A DNA stretch of 29,230 nt, from contig RMBW01000267.1 of NCBI GenBank assembly GCA_004009845.1, positions 1-29,230 of the forward strand, given 5' to 3'. Under the pieces are notes generated by a model. The model made no database searches and was not told where the DNA came from. It was given only the letters and a program-made list of their open reading frames with translations. The translations under genes and the position numbers were made by a program. Source of the DNA: Davidsoniella eucalypti. Its lineage: Eukaryota > Ascomycota > Sordariomycetes > Microascales > Ceratocystidaceae. Positions 6,528 to 16,887 of the stretch are shown in pieces. How positions within the stretch are numbered: position 1 is the stretch's first letter; every line of letters starts with the position of its first letter.

Positions 6528-9292
6528 GAAACTTACGATATTTCAGCACAATCAGGGAAAGCGTAAAGGCATTTTAGATCATCTCTTTGACTTAGCAATA
6601 AGGCAGGGAGTTGAGATATTGTGCATTCAGGAACCCTGGGTATGGCAAAAAGAAGGCAAATGGATTTTCCAGGACCACCAAAACTTTCACACCGTCAAAC
6701 CAGCTCTAATTTTGCTAACAAGACCAAGGGTCGTGACCTATATCCAAAAGGACATTGACTTCACAATAGAAAAGCCTCTCGACATCGCAAGCAGCGACTT
6801 TCAATGCATAAGACTTCATATCGACGCGCAACCATTATTGGTCAACCTCTACAACCATCCGACCCAGCCCCTTTTACCGCACCCGCTTGTCCAGCAATGG
6901 CAGGTTGGGAATGGCATCATCGTCGGGGACTTCAACACCCATCATCCATGGTGGTCTGTGAACTGTGAGCAATCACAGCATGCAGATGAAGTCGTTGGTT
7001 GGTTGCAGAGGAACAATGCTGACTTGGTAGTGGATCCCGAGAATGCTCTGGTCAACAGGGGCACTTTCTTCACCACCAGGTCGCAGAAAACATCAATCAT
7101 CGATCTCGCCTTCCTCACTGGGCAGATGAAGCAAACGAAAACTAGTTGGACGTGTGAAGGTCTCCATGGTTCGGATCACCAGTGCATTAAGTTGCAGTTC
7201 CACGACGCCCGAAAAAACGAAAAAGAGAAGGAAAAAACAATATATAACTTGAAAAAAACGGACTGGAAACAGTTCAGAGAGAACCTCCAAAAAAAGGAGG
7301 CAGTAGTATTAGAAAATCTCAAAAAAAGAGATACTCGACCGGATCTGGCGGCCATTTTGACCGCCGCCATCCAGGATACCTGCGCAGAGGTGATGCCGAA
7401 GGCCCGCATCTGCCCCCGGAGTAAGCCTTGGTGGAACGACGAACTCAAGCTATTGAGGAAGTCGTTTCTAAGGGCCGAACGACATTGGAAGAAGGATAAG
7501 ATCTGTCTGACGGAGTACAAAGAAAAACGAAACAGGTATTTCCATGCCATTATCAAAACCAAAGCTAACTATTTCAATTCTTTCTTAGAACAAGCAACCG
7601 GCGACGAAGTCTTCACTGCTATGAGATACACGAAACCCACAACCGACTCGTATATACAACCACTCGAGGAAAATGGTGTCAAGGCGGAGTCTTTCGACGA
7701 CAAAGCTAAGATGCTACTGAATCTTGTGGGCGGCGAAAAAGGTGAGTCCCTTGAGGACGAAGACACTCTACCCATCCCACATCACGAGAACTCGAAATGG
7801 CCTTGGCCTAACATCTCTACCATTGAGATTGAAAGAGCTATCATGACCTCAAACCCTAAGAAGTCTGCTGGACCAGATGGGATTAATTTCCAAATGATCC
7901 AAAATGCTTATAGGGCTATCCCCGAGGTCTTCCACTATGTCTACACGGAGCTATTCACTAAAGGACAGTGTCCTACGGTGTGGCGCCAAGGCATTGGAGT
8001 GATATTGAAAAAACCCAACAAGCCAGACTATTCCCGTATCAAGGCATATCGGATTATCACGCTGCTGAACTGCTTAGGTAAAGTATTGGAACGAATTTTT
8101 GCACAGAGACTTGGTTTCTTGGCTGCAACAAAGGACGACCTGCTTCACCCAACGCAGTTTGGCGGACGGAAACAACGATCGACGATCGATGCAGCAATGG
8201 TTCTCATGGACCAAGTCAAGTCATGGAAAGAACAGGGCCTGAAATCGAGTATTGCACTACTTGATATCAAAGGCGCGTTCGACCATGTTAATAGGGATAC
8301 CCTACTATGGCACTGCAGAGATCTAGGCCTTCCGAATAACTGCACCCAATGGATCGCAGCCTTCCTTCAAAAGAGGAAGGTCCAGATATGTTTTGATGGC
8401 AAACGAACAAACTTCTACACTATTGACCAAGGCATACCGCAAGGCAGCCCAATCTCCCCCATTCTGTTCTTGATTTACTCGAGACTTATACACATCAACA
8501 TCCCCCAATCCATCCAAGTTCATGGCATTCAGCTCTCATACATTGATGATATTCTGATTACGGTAGCTTCCAAAAGCTTTGCAAGAAATTGCAGAGCTCT
8601 AGAGGCCATCGTTGAAGATCTCACCAGGCAAGCCGACGATAGTTCCGTCGAGTTTGAGAGTTCCAAGACTGAGCTTCTGCATTTAACAAGGAGTAAAGCA
8701 GTAAGCAATGAACACATAGACGTCCTAGGGACGACAATACAACCGTCAGAGAAGATCAAGTGGCTAGGAATATGGCTAGACTGTCAGCTGAATTTCAGCG
8801 AGCATGTCCAAGACAGAACCCTTAAAGCAACCAGAACCCTAATGGGAATTCAACGGATTTCGCGGAAGTATAGCGGTCTAAGTGCGAAAGCAACTAGACA
8901 GTTATACCAAGCGGTGATTCGTCCTATCATGGAGTACGGTTCGATCCTCTGGTGGACAAAAATGAAGCCCATTTCCCTCAAGAAACACCTTGAAAAAGTA
9001 CAAAGTTTGGCGATTTCCATGATGCTTGGCACCTACAAGCAGGCTCCGAAAAGGGCTTGTGAAATAGAGGCTGGCATTAAACCAGTTGAGATCAACTTGG
9101 AATGGAATAACCTCAAGTACGGAACAAGACTTCTACAATTCCCTAAACACCACCCCATACGTCATTGCGCCCAACCCACCAAGGACCATCTGAACTCGGA
9201 GTCTGACTTTGAGTCTCTTGGTATCTTGGGTCCCTATAAATTGAAGCGAGAGTCACAAGTGCAAGCAATTGCCGTGGACATCAAGTACCTGA
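6520..9292 (+). CDS. LINE L2 ORF2: AP-type endonuclease and reverse transcriptase, 3' truncated
   Basis: It nicks target DNA and reverse transcribes the LINE RNA. Endonuclease motifs in order: QHNQGK (Asn), CIQEPW (Glu), GDFNTHHPWW, SIIDLAF and GSDH, the APE-like set. RT motifs follow: SAGPDG, the ITLLNCLGKVLERI block, FGGRKQRSTIDA, LLDIKGAFDHVN, GIPQGSPISP and YIDD. ATG 6520 is preferred because it overlaps the ORF1 stop (ATGTTTAG) and leads directly into the endonuclease fold; ATG 6502 is also in frame. Genuine sequence ends at 9292. The frame continues into Gypsy-1 LTR sequence for about 13 codons to a stop at 9331-9333, so RNase H and the CCHC finger are lost. Confidence 0.9.
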
Positions 9293-9471
9293 TGAGACGA
9301 TATACGAGGATTTGCGAGGAAAAATGGTCGTAAAGATGAATTGAATTGAGACCGATGAGGGAGAAAGAGAAACTAAGACTAAACCACGAGGGAATCGGTC
9401 CCTATTTATGTCAAAGTCGAGTAGGGCCAAGGCATGACTTGGCCAATACTGATGGGCCTTAGACCCTTACA
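9293..9471 (-). repeat. 3' LTR of Gypsy-1 (family A, 179 bp)
   Basis: On the plus strand it reads TGAGACGATATACGAGG...CTTACA. It directly follows LINE ORF2 on the left and the polypurine tract on the right, in 3' position for a minus-strand element. Confidence 0.95.
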
Positions 9472-9500
9472 ATAGTCTCCCCCCCCACCGGCAGAAAAAA
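9472..9500 (-). other. Polypurine tract of Gypsy-1
   Basis: Minus-strand reading is a T-run, CTGCC, GGTGGGGGGGGAGACTAT and then the LTR start TGTAAG. Such a tract resists RNase H and primes plus-strand DNA. The same core is at the 3' LTRs of Gypsy-4 and -6, and a variant precedes the C family LTR. Confidence 0.9.
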
Positions 9501-9761
9501 ATTTACTAATTTTACAACAAAAACCCATAAAAACTCCTTCAAACAACCAATACAATATGATAAATAACAGAAAACAAGATGAGCCATGGTAACAATCCAA
9601 TAAAGCAAAAATAACACTTTCCAAACAGGGTAAAGATACCGGAAGCGGTAGGCGCTAGGGGGCGCAAGCGGTCGTCGTGGCGCAGTGATGTGCAGCACAG
9701 CCTCCAATCGGGGAGGATTGCGTGTGTCGAGGGTCACGCCGTAGCCCTTGTCGGATCTGCT
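9501..9761 (-). other. Gypsy-1 3' UTR, non-coding
   Basis: AT-rich stretch between the pol stop and the polypurine tract. I see no motif or conserved frame in it. Confidence 0.7.
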
Positions 9762-12700
9762 CTACGACAATAACCAGGCAGTGTACAGAGACTGGACAGT
9801 AATATCCCAGTTCTTCTTGGTTTTCTCCGTGAAGATGCGCCAGGCAACAGTGTCTTCCACATGTTCCAGAGGTTCCCACGTCGCATCTTGGTAGCCTAGC
9901 CATTTGACGAGGGCTTGCTTGTGACCTCGGGAAGTGCGCTGTTTCAATATTGCCTCCACCCTGTACTCACCAGCCTCCAATGAGGGGTCCTCAAGCGCTT
10001 CCCTAGCCGTGATTGCGACAGGCTCATCGTCCTGAATTTCCTGAGATGGCAAGGGGTTGTTTGGGGCGCGTCGGATGAGGCTCACATGGAAGACTGGGTG
10101 AATATCCGAGGGTACGTTCAGGCGAACGTTATGGCTGCCTACAACTTCCAGGACAGTGTACCGTCTAGCTAGCCAGTCTAGCTTCTTTGAAGGCCTTTCC
10201 GTAGTCAGGTGCTTCGTGTTTAGGTAAACTAGGTCTCCTACTTTGAAACTTTCAGAGGGCTGGCGAAGACGGTTAGCACTGTTCTCCTGGTGTTCTTGGG
10301 CGGCTGCCATGGCGACAATAGCGAACTGGGTGGCATCACTTAGCTTTGCTAACCAATCCTGGGCCCCGCGTACTGGAGACTTATTCGAGGCTGGGGGCCC
10401 TTGTACAGATGGTTCGATAATGTCGACGTTAAAACCGTGGGTCATGAAGAAAGGAGAGAGGCCTGTAGCGGAAGAGATCCTGTTGTTTAGGGCGAGTTGC
10501 GCTTGAGGCAGCAAGGAGGCCCAGTCGTCCTGGGCAAAGGAACAGAAATTGCGCAGGTATGTCTCAATCTCCTGATTACTGCGTTCTTGGCTGCCATCCG
10601 TCTGCGGATGGAACGCTGTGGACAGGCGACGCTGAATGCCGAACCGGCGACATACTTCTCCCCAGAATAATTGAGCAAATTGAGGCCCTCTGTCGGAGAC
10701 AATTGCTTGAGGAAAACCGTGGTGCGAGAAAACATGGATTAGCAAGGCTTCAGCGGTGGCTTGTGCGGTTGTAGACGACATGGGGATCAGGATCTGGGAC
10801 TTAGACAGGCGGTCGGTGACACCCAGAATGGAAGTATAGCCTGAAGAGGTAGGTAGTGGGCCAATAAAGTCCATTGCTAGTTCAGCCCAGGGTCTAGACG
10901 GTACTGGCAGAGGTTTCANNNNNNNNNNNNNNNNNNNNNNNNNNNNNNNNNNNNNNNNNNNNNNNNNNNNNNNNNNNNNNNNNNNNNNNNNNNNNNNNNN
11001 NNNNNNNNNNNNNNNNNNNNNNNNNNNNNNNNNNNNNNNNNNNNNNNNNNNNNNNNNNNNNNNNNNNNNNNNNNNNNNNNNNNNNNNNNNNNNNNNNNNN
11101 NNNNNNNNNNNNNNNNNNNNNNNNNNNNNNNNNNNNNNNNNNNNNNNNNNNNNNNNNNNNNNNNNNNNNNNNNNNNNNNNNNNNNNNNNNNNNNNNNNNN
11201 NNNNNNNNNNNNNNNNNNNNNNNNNNNNNNNNNNNNNNNNNNNNNNNNNNNNNNNNNNNNNNNNNNNNNNNNNNNNNNNNNNNNNNNNNNNNNNNNNNNN
11301 NNNNNNNNNNNNNNNNNNNNNNNNNNNNNNNNNNNNNNNNNNNNNNNNNNNNNNNNNNNNNNNNNNNNNNNNNNNNNNNNNNNNNNNNNNNNNNNNNNNN
11401 NNNNNNNNNNNNNNNNNNNNNNNNNNNNNNNNNNNNNNNNNNNNNNNNNNNNNNNNNNNNNNNNNNNNNNNNNNNNNNNNNNNNNNNNNNNNNNNNNNNN
11501 NNNNNNNNNNNNNNNNNNNNNNNNNNNNNNNNNNNNNNNNNNNNNNNNNNNNNNNNNNNNNNNNNNNNNNNNNNNNNNNNNNNNNNNNNNNNNNNNNNNN
11601 NAATTTACGAGCCAGCCACCAGCGGTTATTATTGGCAAGGGCTTGGTTCCATAGGTCAGTCATCTCGGGGTCAGCGAAAGGGGATGGTACTACTTCTCTA
11701 GTTGCGTTATCGTCAGTCGGCGCATCCTTGTCTGGCTCCTGAGCCCAAACTGCGCCATTACTACCAGGTCATTGCTCGCCTCACTCTTCTCGAGGAGTTG
11801 GTGCACACGACTAGCCAGCCTATCGTCTTTTTCGTCGCTGGCATGTCCTGGTCCCTTCTTGAAAGGGCGTCTGGTACGATTTGCTCGGTGCCTGGGCGGT
11901 GGCGCAGGCAGAAGCTAAAGTCAGAGAGCTCATATCCCCAGCGACGCTGTCTCTCGGCAAGCGTTCTCTTGGTGCGAAAGTACTCCAGATTACGGTGGTC
12001 AGTCCATACCACAAAGTCAACCCCTAGGAGGAAATGGCGCCATTCTCGAATGGACCAGTAAATAGCCAACATCTCCTTGTCGTGAATCGGGTATTGGCTT
12101 CCGGGGAGGAGTAAGTTTGCGCGAGAGGAAGGCGATGGGGTGCATAAGGCCATCATCGCCTCGCTGGGATAATTCTGCTCCTAAGGCGTAACCAGACGAG
12201 TCGGCGGTCAGTACAGTTTCTTTCAGGGGGTCAAAAGGAGTCAGAACAGGGGGAGTAAGGAAGGCTTTCTTAACTTCGGCAAAAGAGTGAGCGCAGGCAT
12301 CAGACCATACGAAAGGGTGTCCTTCTTGGTTAACCCTACCAGAGGCGCCATTAATTCTGACAGTCGAGGCACAAAATCTCTGTAGAAATTCACGAAGCCA
12401 ATAAAACCCGCGTAAACCTTTCAATGTCGTAGGTGGTTTCCATTCACGAATCGCTAGGTTTTCTCGGGTCAGCCTTGATACCAATACCTGGGCCGACTAT
12501 GAATCCGAGGAACTTAATCTCCTTAGCCAGAAAGTGACACTTGCGCAAGTCGAGTTGAGGCCGGCTTGATCGAGTGCATGGACGATCTCGAGCACTAGTT
12601 GTCTATGCTCCTCCTCAGTACCGCTGGAGTAAATATCCACGTCATCGATATAAGCGCTGCAGCTAATACCTAGCCATTTCCGAAGGACCGAGTTGATGTA

Positions 12701-13786
12701 GCGTTGGAAGGCAGCAGGGGCATTGGTCAGACCGAAGGGATGACGTTCCATTCGAAGGCCCCTAGGGGAGTCCGAAAAGCGGTTAACTCCTCATAGCCAG
12801 GGGCTATACGAATACGATGGAAAGCAGCAATGACATCTACCTTGGACACCCACTTGGCTTCCGAAATTTGCCGCAGGGTGTCATGGATAAGGGGTAAGGG
12901 GTATGAGTCCTTTTTGGAAATAGCGTTGACTGCGCGGTAGTCTACGCAAGAAACGAATTCCACCTCCAGGTTTCTTTACAAATAGCACTGGAGAGCCCAC
13001 TTCAGACTTTGTGTCTTTATCCATTTAGTAGCCAGTAGTTCCGTCAGCGTCTTCTGCATCACCAACAACTCTGCCGAGACAACGGGTACAGCGATTGTAT
13101 AGGTAACGTCTTTCCCTCCAGCAGCTCGATCTTCAAGTCCACTCCAGGCCGGTGCGGCGGGAGGTCCTTGGACGCTTTTGCCTCGAAGGCAGAGGCTACG
13201 GGTCTTAACCATTCAGGCAGTGGAGGTCTCTCCTGTTCCTTTTGCGCTAATGCTCTGTTGACGTCCTCTAGTGTAATCCGGTAGATGGCGAGGTCGTCGT
13301 CGTTGTCGCAGAGCTTGTGGAATTCGTCAGGTGTCAGTTCTTCGGCCGTAGGGACTTCAATTTGTCCGGAACGAGGGTGCAAGTGCACGTCGTGGTTAAT
13401 GAGCCAGCGTTGACCGAGTATCAGGTCTTCGGTCTGGCCGGGGACGACGTAGGCCCATATGTCCTCGTGGTGGTCGGGCAAGTGTAGTGTGAACTGAGCG
13501 ATTTGTGTGATGACGGGGGACTGGTTTGCGATGCAGCGAGGGATACCTTACGAGGTTCGATGGGTAATGTCTTCGTGGCGTAGGCGAGTAGGCGCGGGGG
13601 CACGACGGCGAGGCAGAGACAGCCACTGTCGACGAGAGCCTTCGTAGAAAAAGTATTCATAGATAAATCTAGATACGTTCCCTTAGCTCCCATCTCTAAT
13701 CTAACTATCTGTTCGCCTTCCATCGTATCCTCCTTACCAGGGCGCGACTTGTCCTGGTCACCTAAAAATCCATCAATCATCCTCAT
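9762..13786 (-). pseudogene. Gypsy-1 pol: protease, RT, RNase H, integrase, chromodomain (broken, gapped)
   Basis: Reading the minus strand: an aspartic protease starts near MEGEQIVRLEMG (ATG 13723; active-site VDSG). RT, with the YIDD box near 12640, and RNase H (ADSSGYALG, WTDHRNLE) follow. The zinc-binding half of integrase falls in the N gap. The catalytic core (AMDFIGPLP, VSDRGPQF, then Glu in SQERSNQE) and the chromodomain (YRVEAI, VKWLGY, TWEPLEHV) are intact from 10918 to the TAG at 9762. At least five one-base frameshifts lie between about 11750 and 13550 compared with Gypsy-2 and -4, so no continuous frame exists. The 10918-9762 part is undamaged. The indels could be real or sequencing errors. 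Confidence 0.88.
10919..11601. other. Assembly gap (683 N)
   Basis: Unknown bases inside Gypsy-1 pol, between the integrase zinc-binding region and the catalytic core. The matching interval in Gypsy-4 (about 24424-24740) is about 317 bp, so the gap is some 366 bases longer than needed. Its size may be an estimate, or extra DNA may be present. Confidence 0.95.
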
Positions 13787-15664
13787 CAGTGGCCGGGCGG
13801 TGCGTGTTGGTAGAGGCCACCACGGCGGTGCTTTCGGACGAGGGCAGCAGGCGATCCATCATCAGGTGGTCCGTTTTCGCAAGTTCTTCACGTACCGCGG
13901 GGCGGACTTCATCGCGTATGGCCGTCTTAACGGCGCCGTTGATAGCGTTGATTAGCACCTTGTTGGTCTTAGGTCCTTGTAGAGTTCGACGCGAGGGACA
14001 TTGATTGGCGATATGTCCGGGCTGCGAGCAGATGAAACAAATTCCTTCTCGTAGCATGCGACTGCGTTCAGTAGGGTTGAGGCGTGGCTTGTCATTACGG
14101 GGTTGCTGCGTTTGACGAGGAGCATTGCTTCGTGAGGGGGGCTCGGCACGCGCTCTCCAGTTGTCGCTGTCTCGGTATTGGTAGGACGCGAGGTCTTCTT
14201 CGTGTAAGGACCGTAGTAATCATGGTGGCGGCTGAAATGGTCGAGCAGGCTCTCAGTGACTTCCCTGTAAGTAGGCAGGCTCCAGAGGATGGTGGTTTTG
14301 ACCACTAGCTCTTCCCGTGTGGCGCGACGTAGGAGGTCGATGAGCATGTCGTCGTCTTGCATACCTGCGGCCAGAGCTAACCCTTCGAAACGGTTGAAGA
14401 AGTCGAGGAATGATTCGTGGGACTCCTGGCGAGCACCAAAGAAAGCAGTGCGGGCTTGCGACTTACGGGCACGGCTGCGGAACATGAGGTCGAGTTTGTC
14501 TAGCAGCTTGTCGTATGAGCCTGGCTGGTCGCTAATGGAGACAAAGAATTCGTTGAGTTTGGCACGCGTGTCGGAGCCTAGTCGGCTAAACAGGTAGGCA
14601 GTGCGTGCTAGCTCGTCGCCTATAGCTCGGCCATCGATTCGCATCTTGAAGATTGCTAGGGTTCGCCAGTTTTCATACTCCGCGTGAGTGCCTCCAAATT
14701 CGATAAGGTGAGGCTGAGATGGGCGGACGCGGCTACGGGATCTCGAACGTCTTCGGGTAGTGACGGCAGTAGTTGGGACAGGAGGCATGGCGGGAGCAGT
14801 GGGTTCGGTATGGTTGCCTATGACCAGTTGGGACAGTAGCGAGACAGTGTCCTTCAATTCCCTAAGTTCATTGAGCAGTGCATTGTCGGCAGGCTGAGGA
14901 GCGCGTGAATGGGCAGGGCCAGGAGAACGCGTCGGCTGACGGCCACGGGATGGGGGACGCGACGCGTGGCGGACAGACATTCCCATGCTTTCGGCCAGAC
15001 GGGCTAAGTCAGAGTCGGGGAAGGGCTGGCTGACGGAGGGGCGACGACGAGAATGGGTATCTACACCAGGGGCAAAGTGGGATAGGCTTCGAACAGAGGC
15101 AGCACGACTAATGGCACGGGTGTGAGTGGTCTCGTATGAGATTAGTTCCTCAGCTTCATATGCAGCAGCTCTTGGAGCGACTAGAGGAGCGCGGGAAGAG
15201 TGCACGGGGTTACCATCCTTATCACGCGGGGGAGAGCGTGGGATGCCGATGAAACAGGAGGAGAGGAGACGTGAGGATACGTGAGCACGAGCACGCGCTT
15301 CGCGGATTACGCGGTTTCCACAGGCGACGTGGCCAACAAAGTCACCGGTGAAGGAGAGGTGGCCCAAGTTATTGTGAAAGTGTTCCTTATGGGCGAGGAC
15401 GTCGCGTGTGGAAGGGCAAAAGCCAAGGAGGGAAGCCAGACGGGCGCGCTCCTTGCGCTTGAATAGTGCGAGGTAACACCAGCCGGGTTCGCGCCAGGCG
15501 CGCTTCGTAGGTAGGTCAAGGGCGGACAAGATGTAGCCCTCAGCCGATTCCTGGTTGGGGTTCAGGGTGAAAACACGCGCTAGGGCAAGGTTATGCCAGG
15601 TGTGGTAGACGCAGCGGGTTAGGGTAGCAAGGAGACCCCAGAACAGAAATAGCAAGCCAGACAT
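13773..15664 (-). pseudogene. Gypsy-1 gag, nearly complete with one frameshift
   Basis: Gag polyprotein. ATG at 15664 follows the leader (MSGLLFLFWGLLATL). The frame covers the N-terminal extension, the Arg/Ser-rich linker, the Leu-rich helix and the capsid-like region (FGGTHAEYENWRTLAIFKM, LDLMFRSRARKSQARTAFF, GMQDDDMLIDLLRRATREEL). One missing base near 14185 relative to Gypsy-2 breaks it just before the nucleocapsid. The CCHC knuckle CFICSQPGHIANQC (C-X2-C-X4-H-X4-C) is intact in the next frame, near 14000-14040. A second missing base near the end moves the stop to 13773, so gag ends at DEDD. Gag and pol then share the frame geometry described for Gypsy-2. Confidence 0.87.
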
Positions 15665-15721
15665 GGTGACTTGGACGTGTGCGAGAAGCGGGCGAGCGGA
15701 CGGATAAGGCAGGTGCAATAG

Positions 15722-15955
15722 GGCAAGCAAACGGCTTGGACAGGATGAATAAAGGCAAGCAAACGGCTTGGACAAAGGGAGAAATCAAGCGGTCGGCTTG
15801 TACAGGAAAAGGGGCAAGCGGACGGCTTGGACAGGAAGAGAGGCAAGCGGACGGCTTGGACAACAGAGAGGGCAAGCGGACGGCTTGGACGGAAGAGAGG
15901 GCAAGCAGACGGCTTGGACAGAAAAGAGGGCAAGCAGACGGCTTGGACAACAAAA
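15722..15955 (-). repeat. Leader tandem repeat of Gypsy-1, 8 hairpin units
   Basis: Eight CAAGC-N5-GCTTG units spaced about 29 bp apart, between the primer site and gag. The arms are identical in all units while loops and spacers vary. Confidence 0.92.
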
Positions 15956-15966
15956 ACTTAAGAGTT

Positions 15967-15979
15967 ATCGGTCTCAAAA
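15967..15979 (-). other. Primer-binding site of self-priming type (Gypsy-1)
   Basis: Plus-strand ATCGGTCTCAA at 15967-15977, two bases from the LTR edge. Its 11-base complement, TTGAGACCGAT on the plus strand, is at 16033-16043 inside the 5' LTR. Confidence 0.8.
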
Positions 15980-16158
15980 TGAGACGATATACGAGGATTT
16001 GCGAGGAAAAATGGTCGTAAAGATGAATTGAATTGAGACCGATGAGGGAGAAAGAGAAACTAAGACTAAACTACGAGGGAATCGGTCCCTATTTATGTCA
16101 AAGTCAAGTAGGGCCAAGGCATGACTTGGCCAATACTGATGGGCCTTAGACCCTTACA
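15980..16158 (-). repeat. 5' LTR of Gypsy-1 (family A, 179 bp)
   Basis: TGAGACG...CTTACA on the plus strand. It differs from the 3' LTR at about two positions (C/T and G/A). It is followed by TGTCT, which does not match the other flank. Confidence 0.95.
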
Positions 16159-16680
16159 TGTCTAGTTCTTTTCTTCCCTCTCTATCTTCTTTATCCTCGT
16201 CAAATACTATATCTCTTCTACTTCTGCAAGCCTCGTTCTCGTCGTAGATCGTCACACCCTCTGTCCGGTCTTTCCGGGGGTCAACGCGGACCCCCCATCC
16301 CACAGAATCGCATTTACCAGGCCCTGGAAACCCTCCGAATGCGCCCGACGGCGTCCCTTCTATTTTTACACCGCCTTTTCACCCATTTTTCCTGCGACAG
16401 GCAGGGGGAAATGATGACACCATGTACCTCCAAGGCTTCCCGTACGCCCCGGGAACAGGCCCGGTTAAGTCGTGACCGGAAGCAGAAGGACTAGTACCTC
16501 TCGTGGTCAGATTGCACCCCCCCTGGGCGTCGCAGATGCAGAATATACAAGCCCCCAAGAGTTTCGGGCACGCCGACAAGGACTAGGCAGGAATTTATTG
16601 ATGTTGCAATATTGGTTTCAGCGTACACGGGTTGTTTTATTGGTATTTGTAATTAGAAAAACATTAGCTAGGTAGTAGTT
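16159..16680 (+). other. Uncharacterised internal sequence of the family C element
   Basis: About 520 bases with no convincing protein. The longest plus-strand frame (16472-16675) shows no motif I recognise. The left part is CT-rich and the right end is AT-rich, like the 3' UTRs of the other elements. It may be 3' UTR or the body of a non-autonomous element. Confidence 0.5.
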
Positions 16681-16708
16681 TTTTTCTGCCGGTGGAGGGG
16701 GAGGCTAT
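16681..16708 (+). other. Polypurine tract of the family C element
   Basis: T-run, CTGCC, then GGTGGAGGGGGAGGCTAT immediately before the LTR. It is a variant of the tract in families A and B. Confidence 0.85.
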
Positions 16709-16887
16709 TGTAAGGGTCTAAGGCCCTGGTTGGTTCGGCTAAGCTTGATCTAAGCCTAAGCAAAACGGTTATAAATAGGGACGTCTTCCCGCCGTTATTC
16801 CAACAGATAATAGTCCTTCTCTCCATCGGCCACAATCTAATCACCCTTTCTAAGATTGTTGGCCTCGTCCCTCCTTAGATCCTCTCA
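16709..16887 (+). repeat. 3' LTR of the family C element (179 bp)
   Basis: TGTAAGGGTCTAAGGCCC...CTCTCA, 179 bp, nearly identical to the solo copies at 18123 and 21842. It has a TATAAATA box followed by AGGGAC and the sequence ATCGGCCACAA at the position of the family A self-primer. Confidence 0.92.

Larger units (their letters stand above)
5109..9292 (+). mobile_element. LINE L2 (Tad1-like), 5' complete, 3' end missing
   Basis: A non-LTR retrotransposon inserted into Gypsy-0 gag. It keeps a 5' UTR of about 120 bases (5109-5228), complete ORF1 and most of ORF2. It is cut at 9292 by the left LTR of Gypsy-1, exactly where the other copy continues (position 1380/1381 of L1). The missing 3' portion would be about 1.2 kb by comparison, giving a full-length element of about 5.4 kb. 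That 3' portion does not reappear on the far side of Gypsy-1. Confidence 0.93.
9293..16158 (-). mobile_element. Gypsy-1, chromodomain Gypsy element bounded by two LTRs
   Basis: A minus-strand element with 5' LTR 15980-16158, primer site, leader repeats, gag, pol, polypurine tract and 3' LTR 9293-9471. The two LTRs are 179 bp each and differ at about 2 positions, so it looks young. The flanks disagree: CCTGA (9288-9292) on the left and TGTCT (16159-16163) on the right, with no resumption of LINE L2. The interior holds a 683-N gap and several one-base frameshifts. It may be a recombinant of two insertions or an assembly chimera. Confidence 0.85.
16159..16887 (+). mobile_element. Family C LTR element, 3' end only
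   Basis: A plus-strand internal stretch, a polypurine tract and a C-type LTR. It is inserted into Gypsy-2 pol, whose sequence resumes at 16888 with ATCGC, the expected duplication. Its 5' LTR and any coding part are missing on the left, where the segment abuts the Gypsy-1 LTR. Confidence 0.75.

Noticed and set aside
9293..9333. Natural C-terminus of LINE ORF2 ending in RRYTRICEEKWS
   Set aside because: These residues are translated Gypsy-1 LTR; the same string is encoded by the LTR at 15980. The other LINE copy continues for about 360 codons.
10916..11638. 240-codon minus-strand frame across the gap
   Set aside because: It consists almost entirely of N.
9293..16158. RIP (repeat-induced point mutation) as the cause of damage
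   Set aside because: The damage is mainly one-base indels and insertions; long frames without stops remain and the LTRs differ at about two sites. A dinucleotide index over the window would settle it.
16472..16675. 67-codon plus-strand frame in the family C interior
   Set aside because: No recognisable domain, no homologous copy in the window, and it runs toward the AT-rich 3' UTR.
16159..16708. Ribosomal RNA or tRNA gene
   Set aside because: I could not identify a conserved rRNA core or a tRNA cloverleaf; the segment ends in a polypurine tract and LTR.
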